Below are positions 44,350 to 56,662 of a stretch of DNA of 64,000 nucleotides, piece after piece (positions within the stretch are counted from its first letter, which is position 1; every line of letters starts with the position of its first letter). The notes under the pieces are model-generated. The model had not been told where the DNA came from. It saw only the letters and a list, made by a program, of their open reading frames with translations, and ran no database searches. The position numbers and the translations under genes were made by a program. Source of the stretch: Hemerocallis citrina (Eukaryota > Streptophyta > Magnoliopsida > Asparagales > Asphodelaceae). The DNA is taken from positions 7,496,870-7,560,869 of the forward strand of contig CM030360.1 of assembly GCA_017893485.1 (NCBI GenBank), given 5' to 3'.

Positions 44350-45597
44350 TTGGGACAACCTCAAGGTATTCTGTAGGGAATTCCTTGGCTAGGTTGTCTG
44401 TCACTTCTCTTAGTATTAGTGAAGGGTACCTCCAAAACTCATTTGCCATGTCTTTCTCTGTGTAAAAAAAAACAAAATACAGTAAGGTAACGTTGTTTTT
44501 TTTTTCCTTCATATGAAGTGTGAGAGAGAGATTTACCTCTTGGTGTAGAGGGAATGATCATGAACCAATAGATCTCGTAGTCGTTGAGAGCAGCAAACCC
44601 AGCCCTTTTATCCTGCGAGAGGAACTGGTGAAATCCGCTTTTAAATCCATGAGGTTTGTCGTAAAGGGCCAGTCCTCGCACAGCTGATCGGCCTGAATCA
44701 ATAGGAGCTGCAAGTCCTAGCCATTGAGCCACCACAGAGTGCACTCCGTCGCATCCAATCAATACCTTACATGTACAATTAAGAGAGTGAAATTAATTGA
44801 ACTGATAACATATAAATATATATAGTATGTGTGTCTTAATTCTTATAGGTACCTTTGCTCTGATAATTGTTCCGTTGTCTAGATGCAGATCGGTAACAGT
44901 CGACGAATCATTCAAGACAACACTCTTGATGGATGATAATTTCGAAGAAAAGTGAATGGTATCAGGCTTTAGTTCTTCAGCCAGTGCTTCTAATAATGCC
45001 TTTCTGTGCACCGCTCGCAGTGCAGTCTCTTTCTGCATCCCGTTCCCTTCCCCTTCCCCTTCCCTTTTTGTGATCAAATTCAATTACAAGTTATTACTAG
45101 TAATTTGGAAAACAAAAGGTAGAGCTTGTGCTTCATTGACTCACGATCAGAATAGCAAGCAGCAGAAACGCCGAACAAGAAATACCTGTTTTGGCCGAAA
45201 CTCAGCGGAATCTTCTCCCCTGTATTAAGATTCGTCACCCTGCCTCTGGAATCAATCATAAATATAATAATAAAAATGAGAAGGACTTACCAAAATCCTG
45301 CTTCCTAATAAAACAGTATCAAAATTTTCATTATTAAAAGAAACAAACAAACAAAGAAAGAATATCTTCTGACCTTTGCAAGGCAGGGTATACTGAGGTG
45401 AGCTTGTGGGCAACCCCAAGTGCGTCAAGAGCGCGCCTCCCGTTGGGTGCAATACCAATGGCGGTGCCAGTGGTTCGCAGTTCCTCTGCTCTTTCGAGCA
45501 CTACTAGGCTTTCTACTCCTTGCTTCTTCAGTGCCAAAGCAATGGCCAATCCTGCTATTCCTGCTCCCACAATCACTACATCCTGCTCCTCCATCAT

Positions 45598-45899
45598 TAT
45601 GTTTTTCTGAGTTCTGCTCGTAATTGCTTGAGCTTGATTGCTTGCTTTTCGCCTTCATTTATAGTTGAGTGATCTTCTAGCTAGCAATTAGTAAACGTTG
45701 ACGATGGCTCGAGAAGGGCATCACGTTTTTGACGGAGATTACGTATTTACGTGCGTGGAATTTGGTTTAGTCTTTTAGATGATTTACCCAAGGCAAGATT
45801 GTCAACAACAAATACAATTATCTTCATTGTTATAATAAGAGAATTGGAATTATCGGGAAGTCAATAATATCATAGATTTTTCTGGGCCATCCATCATCG
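45598..45899. promoter_or_regulatory. 5' flank of gene copy B
   Basis: Shares with the other copies the TATA box (45657-45663) and about 230 bp upstream. From 45850 it matches only copy D (atcgggaagtcaataatatc) before entering Copia debris. Confidence 0.6.
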
Positions 45900-47104
45900 G
45901 AAACGTTAGGCTTAGAAATACTTGGCCAAAATTTTTTGTTCCCACAATGTTTGTACAGGTTGTGCTGAACACCTTTCATTCCCTTTATCACCTTACGACG
46001 ACATTTCCAAACTGATATAATTTTACCTTGAGCAGTATACATACAGCCCCGTTCTTCAAGAATTCCCAAGTATATCAGGTAACAAAGGTATATGCATGAC
46101 CTTCTCTAGTATGAATCCTTTTCCATCTGGCATATCCAACTCAGTTGTTACATCACACACTATGTTACAAATCTCACTACTCTCGTTTTCACACAACAAC
46201 ATAGTATAGACTTGAAAATATCTCCTCGCGGAGCAAATATGAGAAGAACTACCCGAATCGAGAAACCAGTCAGAATCCAAATATAAAGAACTTGAAATAA
46301 GAAGACAGACGAATTTATAGCTGATTCAGCAGCACTTACTATGTTAGAACCCTTCTGATTCAACCACTTGCGACAATCTCTCTTGTAATCCTCAATCTAT
46401 TTGCATTGGTGGGAACGGATCACACCCTTATGTGCATTATCTCTTCCAATTGAAGTTCCATCTACCACCAAACAACTCATAGAAGTAGACCATGATTTCT
46501 AAGTATCGTTCCTAAGGTCATCCTCCTTCAAGCTCTTGACCACATCGGTCCTTGGCAAATTTTCCATGTAACGTGGTGGTTATCAAATGCTCATATAAAT
46601 TTGGCAGTGAATATATCAAGTTGAAAGTTTTATCCTCTTCGCATAAATCATCTGCTTTTGTCGCCCTCAATTCGGTCAATACTTTATTGAATTTCATTAT
46701 ATGATCTTGAAGTGCGGTACCTTCGTTTATTGAGAAACGAATAATTTTATCTTCCAATACTTCTGATCCAGTAACGACGATCTCGAGTAGTCAAACTTGA
46801 GTCTTGCCACAAACTAGCCACACTTTTCTCCTCAAGGAAGTTGCACTTGACTTCGTCTGCCAATGACAGCCGGATTAAACTCTAGGATTTTAAACAAATA
46901 TCATCCCACTTCTCCTGCTTCATGTAAGATGGATTCCCTTTATCTCCTTCTACGGCAATATGCAAATTCTTTTGAACTATTGTGTCGTACATGTCCACCT
47001 TAGAGAGATTAAAATTGATCTTACCGTGAAACTTCTTGACATTCATGAAACTCTGATTTATCATCTTCACCAAGGAACTTCAACAACCTTTGTTTTGATA
47101 TCAG
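45900..47104 (-). pseudogene. Copia family-2 gag/protease remnant, uninterrupted paralogue
   Basis: Same relic as 7820-8269 plus 12776-13551, but contiguous at gcagcacttactatg (46328-46342), the empty site of the 4.5-kb solo LTR. It shows DSDWFLDSGSSSHIC (protease, minus 46056-46280), a GAG-pre-integrase part (45830-46069), a gag core (46518-46757) and a gag N-terminus (46882-47073). Frameshifts throughout. Confidence 0.72.
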
Positions 47105-47500
47105 TTGTTACGGAATTAAGCACAGCGGGGTGTTGTAGACAAGTGATAACCGATCACAATGAATCAACCAAGCAAGTAGACCAAACAAAAGCACAAAATT
47201 TTATCCCAGTTCAGACGAACCTAATTCAAAAGAGAAATAACCAAGTTATTATTCAACAAGAGAAGATATAAGAGTTATAATCACTCTCACCATGAACCTC
47301 TCTATCTCTCAAGTTTCACTAGAAAGATACTATGTTGTTTACAATGAAAAACTCTCAAATGAAGTACTACCTCTGAATGGAGGTCATACGACACTAGTTG
47401 TATGATCTAACTTTGAGAGGATAAATAGATTCACCCATAACTCGACCCATCTGGTGTTGTCCACTAGTTGCTGTCGACGAGTAGTCAACTGCTTGGACTC
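47105..47500 (-). repeat. partial Copia family-2 5' LTR
   Basis: Parallel to 13552-13915. It stops abruptly near 47500 and is fused to the family-3 LTR. Confidence 0.6.
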
Positions 47501-47504
47501 GATT

Positions 47505-47880
47505 TTTCTTTTTTACTTAACCCTAAAATGTATACAATACAATATATACATATATATAGGTTTCACAAGATTTAATCTCAGCTACAGATCAATCAGCGAT
47601 GGGCGATCAACTACAACTTGGGACGGCCGACTGTTCGTGTCCTTCGACTGTACATGGATCCAACAGAGAGTGGGACGATCGACTAGTCATTCATTCAAGT
47701 GTACAGGGTAGCAACAGTGAGCGGGACGGTCCACTGTGCGATCAGTCTGGTGTGCAGTCGACCGCGTCTACCTGCCGCTTGCTGATTGGTTTTAATCTAA
47801 TTGCTTCCACTTCGACTCTTCTTTTTATCGGTTTTCTTCAATCCATTATCGTGTATTGGATCTACAAACTCCAACATGAC
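47505..47880 (-). repeat. partial Copia family-3 3' LTR
   Basis: Parallel to 29560-29930, again followed by the polypurine tract. The fusion with the family-2 LTR replaces the LINE/virus block found in the A-B interval. Confidence 0.6.
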
Positions 47881-48325
47881 CTCCCATGTCTCTTCCTTAA
47901 TCAAATAAAATAGTTATACCTTACATTTTTCACAAAAAAATTGAAAATCAGGAAATAAAATAAATTAAAAAGTGCAGTGCTTTGATTCAAATAAACCCAG
48001 TCAAATTTGAATAATATATGATCTCACGTTAAATCTCTCTTACTATCAATAATGTTCACTTTCTTTTGAGTCCATATCAATAATGTTCATTTTTACCATT
48101 CCCCTTTTATTAAATGTAGTAAGCAATTCGAATTCGTATTGCTCACCTTCTTAATTTGACTAGTTAATGTAAAGGCCCTTTTTAAGACTTGGAATTGTCA
48201 AAACTTTACAAATTTAAAATTCTGTCAAATTTAGTATCCGGAAATTTATTTTGAGATTTTTTTGATAATTAATTATAATTTTAGAATCTTTAAATTTTAG
48301 ACCATGAATTAAGGTTAAATGATAA
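47881..48325. other. AT-rich segment shared with 29931-30286 and 31121-31210
   Basis: Contains the empty TRIM site (ctgtcaaatttagtatcc near 48224). No gene. Confidence 0.5.
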
Positions 48326-48546
48326 TCTCTAATATTATAATGGGAGAAGGGCTTAGTGTCATTTGTAAATGTGTGTCATTTTGTCAACACGTGCAGTGCA
48401 CGTGTTGGTAGTTTTTTTTTTGTCCTTTTCATCACCCTCCCCATTTTCCCCATGTGCAACGCACGTGTATAATACTAGATTTTTTTTAGTCCTTTTCATT
48501 TTCCCTCCCCATTTTCCCCACGTGCAACGCACGTGTATAATACTAG
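48326..48546 (+). mobile_element. small Helitron (221 bp) with duplicated 3' end
   Basis: Starts TCTCTAATATTATAATGGG, ends ...GTGTATAATACTAG, inserted between A and T. The paralogous site near 31216 lacks it. The subterminal hairpin CACGTGCAACGCACGTG plus CTAG occurs twice in tandem (ends at 48479 and 48546). Confidence 0.85.
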
Positions 48547-48661
48547 TTTAACCATAATTCTCATTTAATCCACAAGTGGATTTCGAATATTAACATTAAT
48601 TGTCATTTCAACGGACAAGAGTTTGACAAGGAAGCTATCTCCTTCCCGTGTTTATCTATTA

Positions 48662-49494
48662 GAGCATTTACAGTCGTTTCTTATATTTGCCAATTTGCCA
48701 TTTTATAGTAAATGGAACGCTGCAATGATTTTCTATTTTACTATTTTTTTTGGCAAATTTGCTATATTCGTTTCTCAAAAATGAGAAGAGGAAATAGCGA
48801 TTCTCAAATTATAAAGGGCGGTACAACATATACCGTCCCTCTTATTTTAATTTTTTTTAATTTGCTATATTCGTTTCTCAAAAATGAGAAACAGAATAGC
48901 GATTCTCAAATTATAAAGGACGGTACAACATATACCATCCCTCTTATTTTAAATTTTTTAATCGAGTCGGACGGTATAACATATACCGTCCCAAGTTTTT
49001 TTTTTTAATTTTTAAAATAGGGGTCGAACGGTATAACATATACCATCCCATCTTTTTTTAATTTTTTTTTAACTTTTTCTTTAATCAGACGGCCAGATTT
49101 CGCCCAAAAAATTTTAAATAAAAAAAAATTCCTGAAATCCCGGACGGTACAACATGTACCGTCCTAGATTTTAGGGAATTAGTGGGTAGATTAGGTTTAG
49201 TTAATTAGGTTTAGTTAGTTTTTAATTATTTAATTTATTTAATTAACATATTATAATAGTTAATAAGTAATTAATTTATAAAAAAAATTTTAAAATGAAT
49301 GCGACGGTACAACATATACCGTCGCTCGCATTTTTCGAAAAAAATTTGCACGACGGTAAATGTTGTACCGTCCCATGCAATATTTTTTTAAAAATGAGAA
49401 ACATATAGCAAACGACAACTGCAGCAACTTCCGCTATTTGCTACTACTGTAACTGTCATTTTATAACAAACGAGAAACACGAATGTGAATGCTC
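48662..49494. mobile_element. PIF/Harbinger-type MITE (833 bp), second copy
   Basis: Paralogue of 31333-32087 with TTA duplications (48659-48661 and 49495-49497). It has additional GACGGTA...TACCGTC hairpin units near 49302-49372. Confidence 0.75.
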
Positions 49495-51240
49495 TTACCT
49501 TCCAGATGGCAAATTTTTACCAAAATTCACCCAAGTGGTCATCTTTTGTTTCTTTCAAACAAAGCTCTCATTGTTTGATCAACCGTTGATTTTAAGAGGG
49601 GATGTCAAATAAAAATCATATAAAAACTTTTTATCTTTTCTTGTTTTTTTTTATAAAGAAAATAGGGAATATAGCCAACATGTTTTATTAATTAGGAAAT
49701 AACAAAACAAACCAAGAGTACTGGGCTATAGTACAAACTACGAGAATGAAATAAAATAAGAAGCAACTTGACCCGTACAAAAAACAAGAAATTCATCTAA
49801 CAACCTTGGATGGTAGACTGACAAATGGATAGTCTTCACCACTATCGTGGAGGCCCCGTCGCTGCATCTCCACTAAAACTGCAATGGATCTCATCTTAGG
49901 CCCAATCACAGTGCTCACACATCATAATTTTCATACATCAGTTTAGCTTTGTGCCTTGCTTCCATAGCAGGCGCACATCCACCTGAAGCGAGTCAGACGG
50001 AATTTTGATAACCGCCGAACCCTGCCTTCTCCTCCTCTCTTCCCACAATCGTGCAAACATCACAGTCACCCCAACCAAAACCACAGTCAAAGAGAGCCGT
50101 GAAACGGATACCCTCTCATCTCTCATGCTCTTTTACTCTCTCTAGTGATTTCTCACATACACAGACATACACCAACATAGAGTAGTGAGGAGCATCATCT
50201 TCACTCATTCTCTCTCACTCTCTCTCTCAAACAAAAAATCCAAAACAAATCATAACTAACTGAAGCATCACCTTCTCCTGTCGCCACAACGGGCGGTGGC
50301 ATTGGACGTCAGGTTTGATGATGAGGGCATAACGACGGTGCTGCCTCGAAGACTGTGGCCATCGGCTGAAGGAGCTCGAATACTACTGTCGTTCATCTCA
50401 ATCACTCCCCAACAAAACTGTGCACGAGCTCCAGCCTCTATCCCCGGCCCCGCCATCAACACAAACTCCGAATACTTCGCACACTCAACCAGCACCTTGT
50501 AATCCAATCATAGTTGCAGATCGCTGTGATTGGCAACGAGGGCGTGGATATGGTGGCGGCGGCGAAGGTGTCGAGTCCAATGCCGAAAAGGGGGTCGACG
50601 TCAACGATGAGGAGGTGCGGTTCTTGATAGAGGCGGCGAAGGCAAAGGCGATCATAGGGAGCAGATCGATGGCGACGGCCCAAGCGGCGGCGTGCTGCCG
50701 TCACCGCGAGCTCCGTACAAGGAGCTCGTCAACTCCTCTCCGTCGCTCAACACCGAAGAGATGACGACTGGGTGAAGAATTGATTGTGGAGTTCAGATCC
50801 AACGACGAGATGCTAGGTCGAAGAGGCCAATAGGACAACAAGAGAAGGAACTCTGCCTCTGCGAGTTCCTCACCGTAGGAGCTCGCCACTCCCATCGCCA
50901 AAGCTTGGAAGAATCGACGGTGGGAGGAGTAGAGGCGATGGCGGTAGAGGCGAGGATCCGCCGCCATCGATGTGTTTGGGGATGAGGAGGATAAGCGTGA
51001 GCGAGAGTTGGATTTGGGGGAGAGCATCGACGTGGAGGGGGTAGCGAACCCAAGCTGCTACCCCCTCCATCGTTTCTCACATCTAGGGTTTGTTTGTGAG
51101 TTTTTTTTTTTGAGTTCCTCTCTCTAGGAATTTCTAGAGAGAGAAACTATTTTCCCCTTTATTGAAAGTGATCCTCTTTTCTTGTTTACTTGTATAAATA
51201 TAAATATTGCTTAAAACTTCAGTATAATTGGGTTATTGGT
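49495..51240. repeat. GC-rich duplicated segment, second copy
   Basis: Parallel to 32088-33840. The reading frames differ in length from the first copy (108 aa instead of 180 aa on the minus strand), which argues against coding. Confidence 0.45.
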
Positions 51241-52764
51241 TTCCAAATAACATATTTAAGGCCCAAAAAAATGACCCTCATCACTAGTCATCAGGCATAT
51301 TTGAAAGAAATACTCCATGAATAAAATTATTTCTTGTAATCTAAATTTTTTTATGTGATCTAAATTCTTTCATAAAGACAAGACGTTGATATGTTTTATC
51401 ATTTCCTCACCCCTCTTTTCCTTCTTCTTTTATTTTTTCAGAAAATAAGTTTTCGCCGACTATCAGAAAGAATTGAATTGAAGAGGCCACTTGCACTTAG
51501 TCAATAATAACTAGTATAATACATGTGTGATGCACGTCAATCTTAATGAATAACTGAATAAAAAATTGACTAAAATAGATGAGAGAAGTCAGAGAACTAT
51601 AATGGGTCGAGTTATTTTCCCAATAAATAGATTATCTAGCAAGTGAAAGGTACAACATTTCTTTTAGTTTTATATAGTAAGTACTATTTTGACATGAACT
51701 TTTCTAATGAGCAATTTAACAAATAGGGTGAGGGAAAAAGTTAAATACCAGAAAATAGAAATTGTCATTGATGTCGGAGTGACAGTGAGGGTGGGGAGGG
51801 TGAGGGTAACGGTTGCGACATCGACAAGGGTGCAAGGGGGGTGAGTACGGAAAACTGTGGGGAGGTGGCGAGCAGTGGGGAGGCTGCAAGCGGCGAAGAC
51901 GGCGGCGTGATGCAACGTAGGGCTACGAGGTGCTGGGGAGGGCTACAGGGCAGCATCGCGGTGGGAAGGCGTAGCAGGGGTGACAGATCGGTGGGGAGAG
52001 ACAGGGTCAACGGTGAAACAGAGAAGAAGATGAACAGTGAGAGAGAGCAATAGATGGGGAGGCGTGAGGGATAGGAATAGATGGGGAGGCCTCTGAATAT
52101 TTTGATTTGAGCTACACGTGCGGTGCACGTGTAAATTTGTTGGATTTAATTTATATGTACAATGCATGCCTTAATAATTTTTTTTTTAATGAAAAAAATT
52201 TCTGACGTTGTATGGATTAGAACCTTAGACCTCCTTTATATCACTTATGTACGGGCGATGCACGGGTTTGTTTGGTTACAACACCCAACTCTCCCATTAA
52301 AATAGTATAGCTTATAGTAATTTACACGTGCAATGCACGTCTTTATAAATATATTTTCTGGCATCAAACCTAAGACCTCCTTTATATTAATTATGCATGT
52401 GCATTGAACGTGTTTATTTTGTGACAAACTCTACTATTAAAATAGTAGAGATATATCGCGTGTTTGTTTAGTTAAACAACCCCAACTCTCCCATTAAGAG
52501 ATTAGAGATCAGAAATTAGAGATTAGAGATAGATAAGTATTGTGAATCCATCCATGTGTTACATTAGTCGCCTAAGCACAGTTCTTCTCCTTTCTGCGAA
52601 ACAGAGAGAATGCACAAAATCTACTTGCACGCACAAGTAGTACACAATTTTATTTTCAATCTAGACAAATAGCTCACAACTTCAACTTACTTTCCCTACA
52701 TATTTATAACAATAATAATTCTTAAAAGAAAAAAAAAAGAAAACCAACAGTCAATCCCAAGTAG
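51241..52764. repeat. 3' flank of gene copy C
   Basis: Shared block with the G-rich tract (51780-52080), Helitron-like motifs and the hairpin at 52429-52450. The minus-strand AATAAA at about 52649-52654 is the likely poly(A) signal of copy C, some 110 bp after the stop. Confidence 0.5.
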
Positions 52765-54465
52765 CTAAACAGATGTAGGAAGAACCCCACAGTCATAGTG
52801 GACAACAGCAGCTATCTTAGGAAACAAATACTTATAAAACACATGATCCCTTAGGAACCTAACAGCCCAACCCCGAAGCCCTGTTCCACCTTGTTGCACC
52901 CAGCCGGATAAGTACGCTCCGACAATTATGCCGGCAGCCCGCCACCTTCTCTCCTTCACATAATTCTCTACCCCCTTCTCCACCCCTATCAGACTCATCG
53001 CCCTACCGCCGGAGGAGCTCAGAGACGGGCCAATGTTCCTTGCTAACACAATTGCATCCTCTAAAGCACAACATCCGCCTTGGCCGAGGTCTGGGGTCAT
53101 AGGATGCATTGCGTCGCCAGCCACCGTGACAGTACCTTTATTATTAGGCCCCATGATCACAGCCCATGGGCTTCGGAACATAAGAGGAGCCCATGACAAC
53201 GATGAAGGATCGGAGTTTCGGACAACCTCAAGGTATTCTGTAGGGAATTCCTTGGCTAGGTTGTCTGTCACTTCTCTTAGTATTAGTGAAGGGTCCCTCC
53301 AAAACTCATTTGCCATGTCTTTCTCTGTGTAAAAAAAAACAAAATACAGTAAGGTAACGTTGTTTTTTTTTTTTCTTCATATGAAGTGTGAGAGAGAGAT
53401 TTACCTCTTGGTGTAGAGGAATTGATCATGAACCAATAGATCTCGTAGTCGTTGAGAGCAGCAAACCCAGCCCTTTTATCCTGCGAGACGAACTGGTGAG
53501 CTCCGCTTTTAAATCCATGAGGTTTGTCGTAAAGGGCCAGTCCTCGCACAGCTGATCGGCCTGAATCAATAGGAGCTGCAAGTCCTAGCCATTGAGCCAC
53601 CACAGAGTGCACTCCGTCGCATCCAATCAATACCTTACATGTACAATTAAGAGAGTGAAATTAATTGAACTGATAACATATATATATATGTAGTATGTGT
53701 GTCTTAATTCTTATAGGTACCTTTGCTCTGATAATTGTTCCGTCGTCTAGATGCAGATCAGTAACAGTCGACGAATCATTCAAGACAACACTCTTGATGG
53801 ATGATAATTTCGAAGAAAAGCGAATGGTATCAGGCTTCAGTTCTTCAGCCAGTGCTTCTAATAATGCCTTTCTGTGCACCGCTCGCAGTGCAGTCTCTTT
53901 CTGCATCCCTTTCCCTTCCCCTTCCCCTTCCCTTTTTGTGATCAAATTCAATTACAAGTTATTACTAGTAATTTGGAAAACAAAAGGTAGAGCTTGTGCT
54001 TCATTGACTCATGATCAGAATAGCAAGCAGCAGAAACGCCGAACAAGAAATACCTGTTTTGGCCGAAACTCAGCGGAATCTTCTCCCCTGTATTAAGATT
54101 CGTCACCCTGCCTCTGGAATCAATCATAAATATAATAATAAAAATGAGAAGGACTTACCAAAATCCTGCTTCCTAATAAAACAGTATGACAATTTTCATT
54201 ATTAAAAGAAACAAACAAACAAAGAAAGAATATCTTCTGACCTTTGCAAGGCAGGGTATACTGAGGTGAGCTTGTGGGCAACCCCAAGTGCATCAAGAGC
54301 GCGCCACCCGTTGGGTGCAATACCAATGGCGGTGCCAGTGGTTCGCAGTTCCTCTGCTCTTTCGAGCACTACTAGGCTTTCTACTCCTTGCTTCTTCAGT
54401 GCTAAAGCAATGGCCAATCCTGCTATTCCTGCTCCCACAATCACAACATCTTGCTCCTCCATCAT
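52765..54465 (-). CDS. FAD-dependent monooxygenase (MO1/CTF2-like), copy C, intact
   Basis: Five exons, all GT/AG: 54242-54465, 54054-54113, 53721-53931, 53405-53633, 52765-53324. Joined length is 1284 nt, 427 aa plus stop, normal for plant salicylate-hydroxylase-like monooxygenases. Such enzymes use FAD and NAD(P)H to hydroxylate aromatic or isoprenoid-type substrates; the substrate here is unknown. Motifs: GAGIAG (residues 11-16) with E35 closing the Rossmann fold, AVHRKALLEALAEEL in exon 3, IGCDGVHS (168-175) and GDAMHPMTPDLGQGG (311-325). No signal peptide or membrane segment is evident, so probably cytosolic. The start is the first of two adjacent ATGs, 60 bp downstream of a TATA box. 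The only copy without a visible lesion. Confidence 0.88.
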
Positions 54466-54524
54466 TATGTTTTTCTGAGTTCTGCTCGTAATTGCTTGAG
54501 CTTGATTGCTTGCTTTTCGCCTTC

Positions 54525-54531
54525 ATTTATA
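54525..54531 (-). promoter_or_regulatory. TATA box of gene copy C
   Basis: TATAAAT on the minus strand, 60-66 bp upstream of the ATG, in an otherwise conserved flank. The same motif precedes copies A (4657-4663), B (45657-45663) and D (about 63582-63588). Confidence 0.65.
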
Positions 54532-54786
54532 GTTGAGTGATCTTCTAGCTAGCAATTAGTAAACGTTGACGATGGCTCGAGAAGGGCATCACGTTTTTTG
54601 ACGGAGATTACGTGCGTGGAATTTGGTTTAGTCTTTTAGATGATTTACCCAAGGCAAGATTGTCAACCACAAATACAATTATCTTCATTGATATAATAAG
54701 ATAATTGGAATTATATAATTTATGAACAAACCTATTTAAATTAAGCTCAACCCCAGATGCAAGCGCTTTAGGAGTATAGTTGTAAG

Positions 54787-54963
54787 TAGGGCTGCAAACG
54801 AATCGAGCTATTCGCGAGCTATTCGGCTCGAGCTCGGTCAAAGCTCGGCTCGAGCTCGGTCAAAGCTCGGCTTAAACCGAGCTCGAGCTCAAAATTGAGC
54901 TCGTTTCCTTAACGAGCCGAACTCGAGCCTGAAGGTATTCGGCTCGGCTTGATTGCAGCCCTA
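54787..54963. mobile_element. hAT-type MITE (177 bp)
   Basis: Perfect 11-bp TIR TAGGGCTGCAA/TTGCAGCCCTA and a perfect 8-bp target duplication gttgtaag (54779-54786, 54964-54971). The interior is GAGCTCGG/CCGAGCTC-rich and foldable. It is absent at the matching place upstream of copy A (about 4913). Confidence 0.92.
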
Positions 54964-54971
54964 GTTGTAAG

Positions 54972-56662
54972 CCTCTTTGCTGGTAAGCAAATGATCGAGA
55001 GTTTAAATCCTGCTTGTGTCAATTTCTTCTGATAATATCAGCGACATGCATGCTTAGAAAATAAATTTAAAAACTATACATGTTTTTTTTCTTCTTTCTA
55101 ATAAATAAAAATTTATATGTCTAAGAAGACAAATGGAGTATGTGTCATGGTGGTTTCTTGGAAGGTCATGAGTTTGGAAAGAAATTGAAGAAGAGAAACT
55201 TTATATTCAAATATAAAACCTAGAAGACTGTAAAAGCTAGTTTTCTTATTCTCCGAGGACTAGGGTGGGCCTTACACTTTGAGGATACTCCCAAATAATA
55301 TTAGACCTATCAACAAATTTCATTTTTTTTAGTCAATGCTTACCACTTTTGACACATGTAGTAAGCAATTCAAATAAGTGGTGGCTCACTTTCTAATCTT
55401 GAAGTCAAATTCTTGGACTTGGAATTGTCAAGACTTAAAAATGTTAAAATTTTGTCACAAGTATTGGCCTGAATTATATTTTGAGAATAATTTAGATGTT
55501 TGAACATGAATATGAGAACATGCATTACCATCTAAAAATAATTGGTGTTCATTAATTATAACCTTCGGTTGCATGGAAAAAGCATATACACATAAGGGTA
55601 TAGATACTTCACAAAAAAATTAGAAGAGCAATCGGAGCAAGAGCTGTATTTGATAATGATCCCTTCAAATTTCAACAAGGCCATAGGCAGCAATATCATA
55701 AGCCACGTACAATAGCACCTATAACTACAAGGATAACAATTACTGAACCACACGATGGTTTTACATTGAGAAGTTATAGCAGCTCATTTCTGTGTGGGAG
55801 CAAACAAATAATAAAAGTTCTTTAAAAAACAATAAAAAATTGAAATTTTTTTACTTTCACCGATATTAACTGTTTTCAATTGATATTAACTTTGGGATTC
55901 GACTCGTTTGCATCGCTGGAAATGATCTTGATGGTGACGATCGCTCTGATTAACCTGCAAAAGTCTAAAATACCGGGATTGATCACGAAGACAGACCTTC
56001 CGACGCTCAAGTCAGAACTCAAGAAAAATATGTGAGAGCTTTTGGTGGCAAAATACTGATTACCTGGTTCTTGTGGAAGTAGGGGATATTTTAGTCGCTT
56101 TGGGGGTCAATTTCAAGATAATCATTTATCTCTATTTCCCGGTGTTTTTGATTGAATTTGTTATCTATTTTTCATGAAGAGATAAAAGTGGTTAGAGATA
56201 TTGACTTAAAACTCTTCTCATGATAAGAGAGATGATTTTTAAAACTTCTCTTATAGATAATTATGAGTTTAAATCATATTTAAATAATTTGAACTCATTT
56301 ATTGGGATGTTATGACAACCAGTAAGACAGACCCGTTTTGGAGTATTGAGCTTGAGAAATGCCCAATTTCCGTTCATGGACCCGTTTCTAGTGAAATTAT
56401 TGTTTTACCCCTGAGAGCTTTAAGATTCGTGTCCAATTTGAACGACCTCGATTTAGTTCTATTTTTACCCATATCAAAAGCCACCCACTCTCGAAGATTG
56501 AGTTTCACAGCCTATGAGAAGTAGTCCGCCCGTTTTTAATGGTTTACAAAACTTATCGGAGTTTCGGGCTTGTTTGAATCTTGCACGATGTGTAACGGTG
56601 TTATTCAGAATTTGTAAAATACTCTTTTTTTTTTTTGAATTTTCCATTTTTTTGTGACTTTT
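54972..56662. other. intergenic DNA, diverged repeats
   Basis: Initially matches the copy A 5' flank (to about 55070), then diverges. Around 55900-56330 it looks like retroelement LTR debris (gacgctcaagtcagaactcaag). No gene, RNA gene or clean element was seen. Confidence 0.4.

Larger units (their letters stand above)
35355..45597 (-). pseudogene. FAD-dependent monooxygenase, copy B (split by a Copia element)
   Basis: Exons on the minus strand: 45374-45597, 45186-45245, 44853-45063, 44537-44765, and exon 5 in two pieces, about 44352-44457 and 35355-35813. The GAGIAG and CDG motifs, the GDAMHPKTPDLGQG motif (Met changed to Lys) and all splice sites are present. The only evident lesion is the retrotransposon at 35814-44349, which cuts exon 5 upstream of the GD motif. 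The Copia is in the same orientation as the gene. A transcript from the intact promoter would therefore read into LTR sequence and give a protein without the second FAD-binding motif. The C-terminal KYLFPK variant is shared with copy C, and exon 1-4 variants with copy A. Confidence 0.88.

Noticed and set aside
54158..54171. Possible 14-nt mini-exon between exons 1 and 2 of the monooxygenase (ttttattag / gtaagt borders).
   Set aside because: Including it breaks the reading frame into exon 2, whereas exon 1 joined directly to exon 2 keeps the frame and fits the family length.
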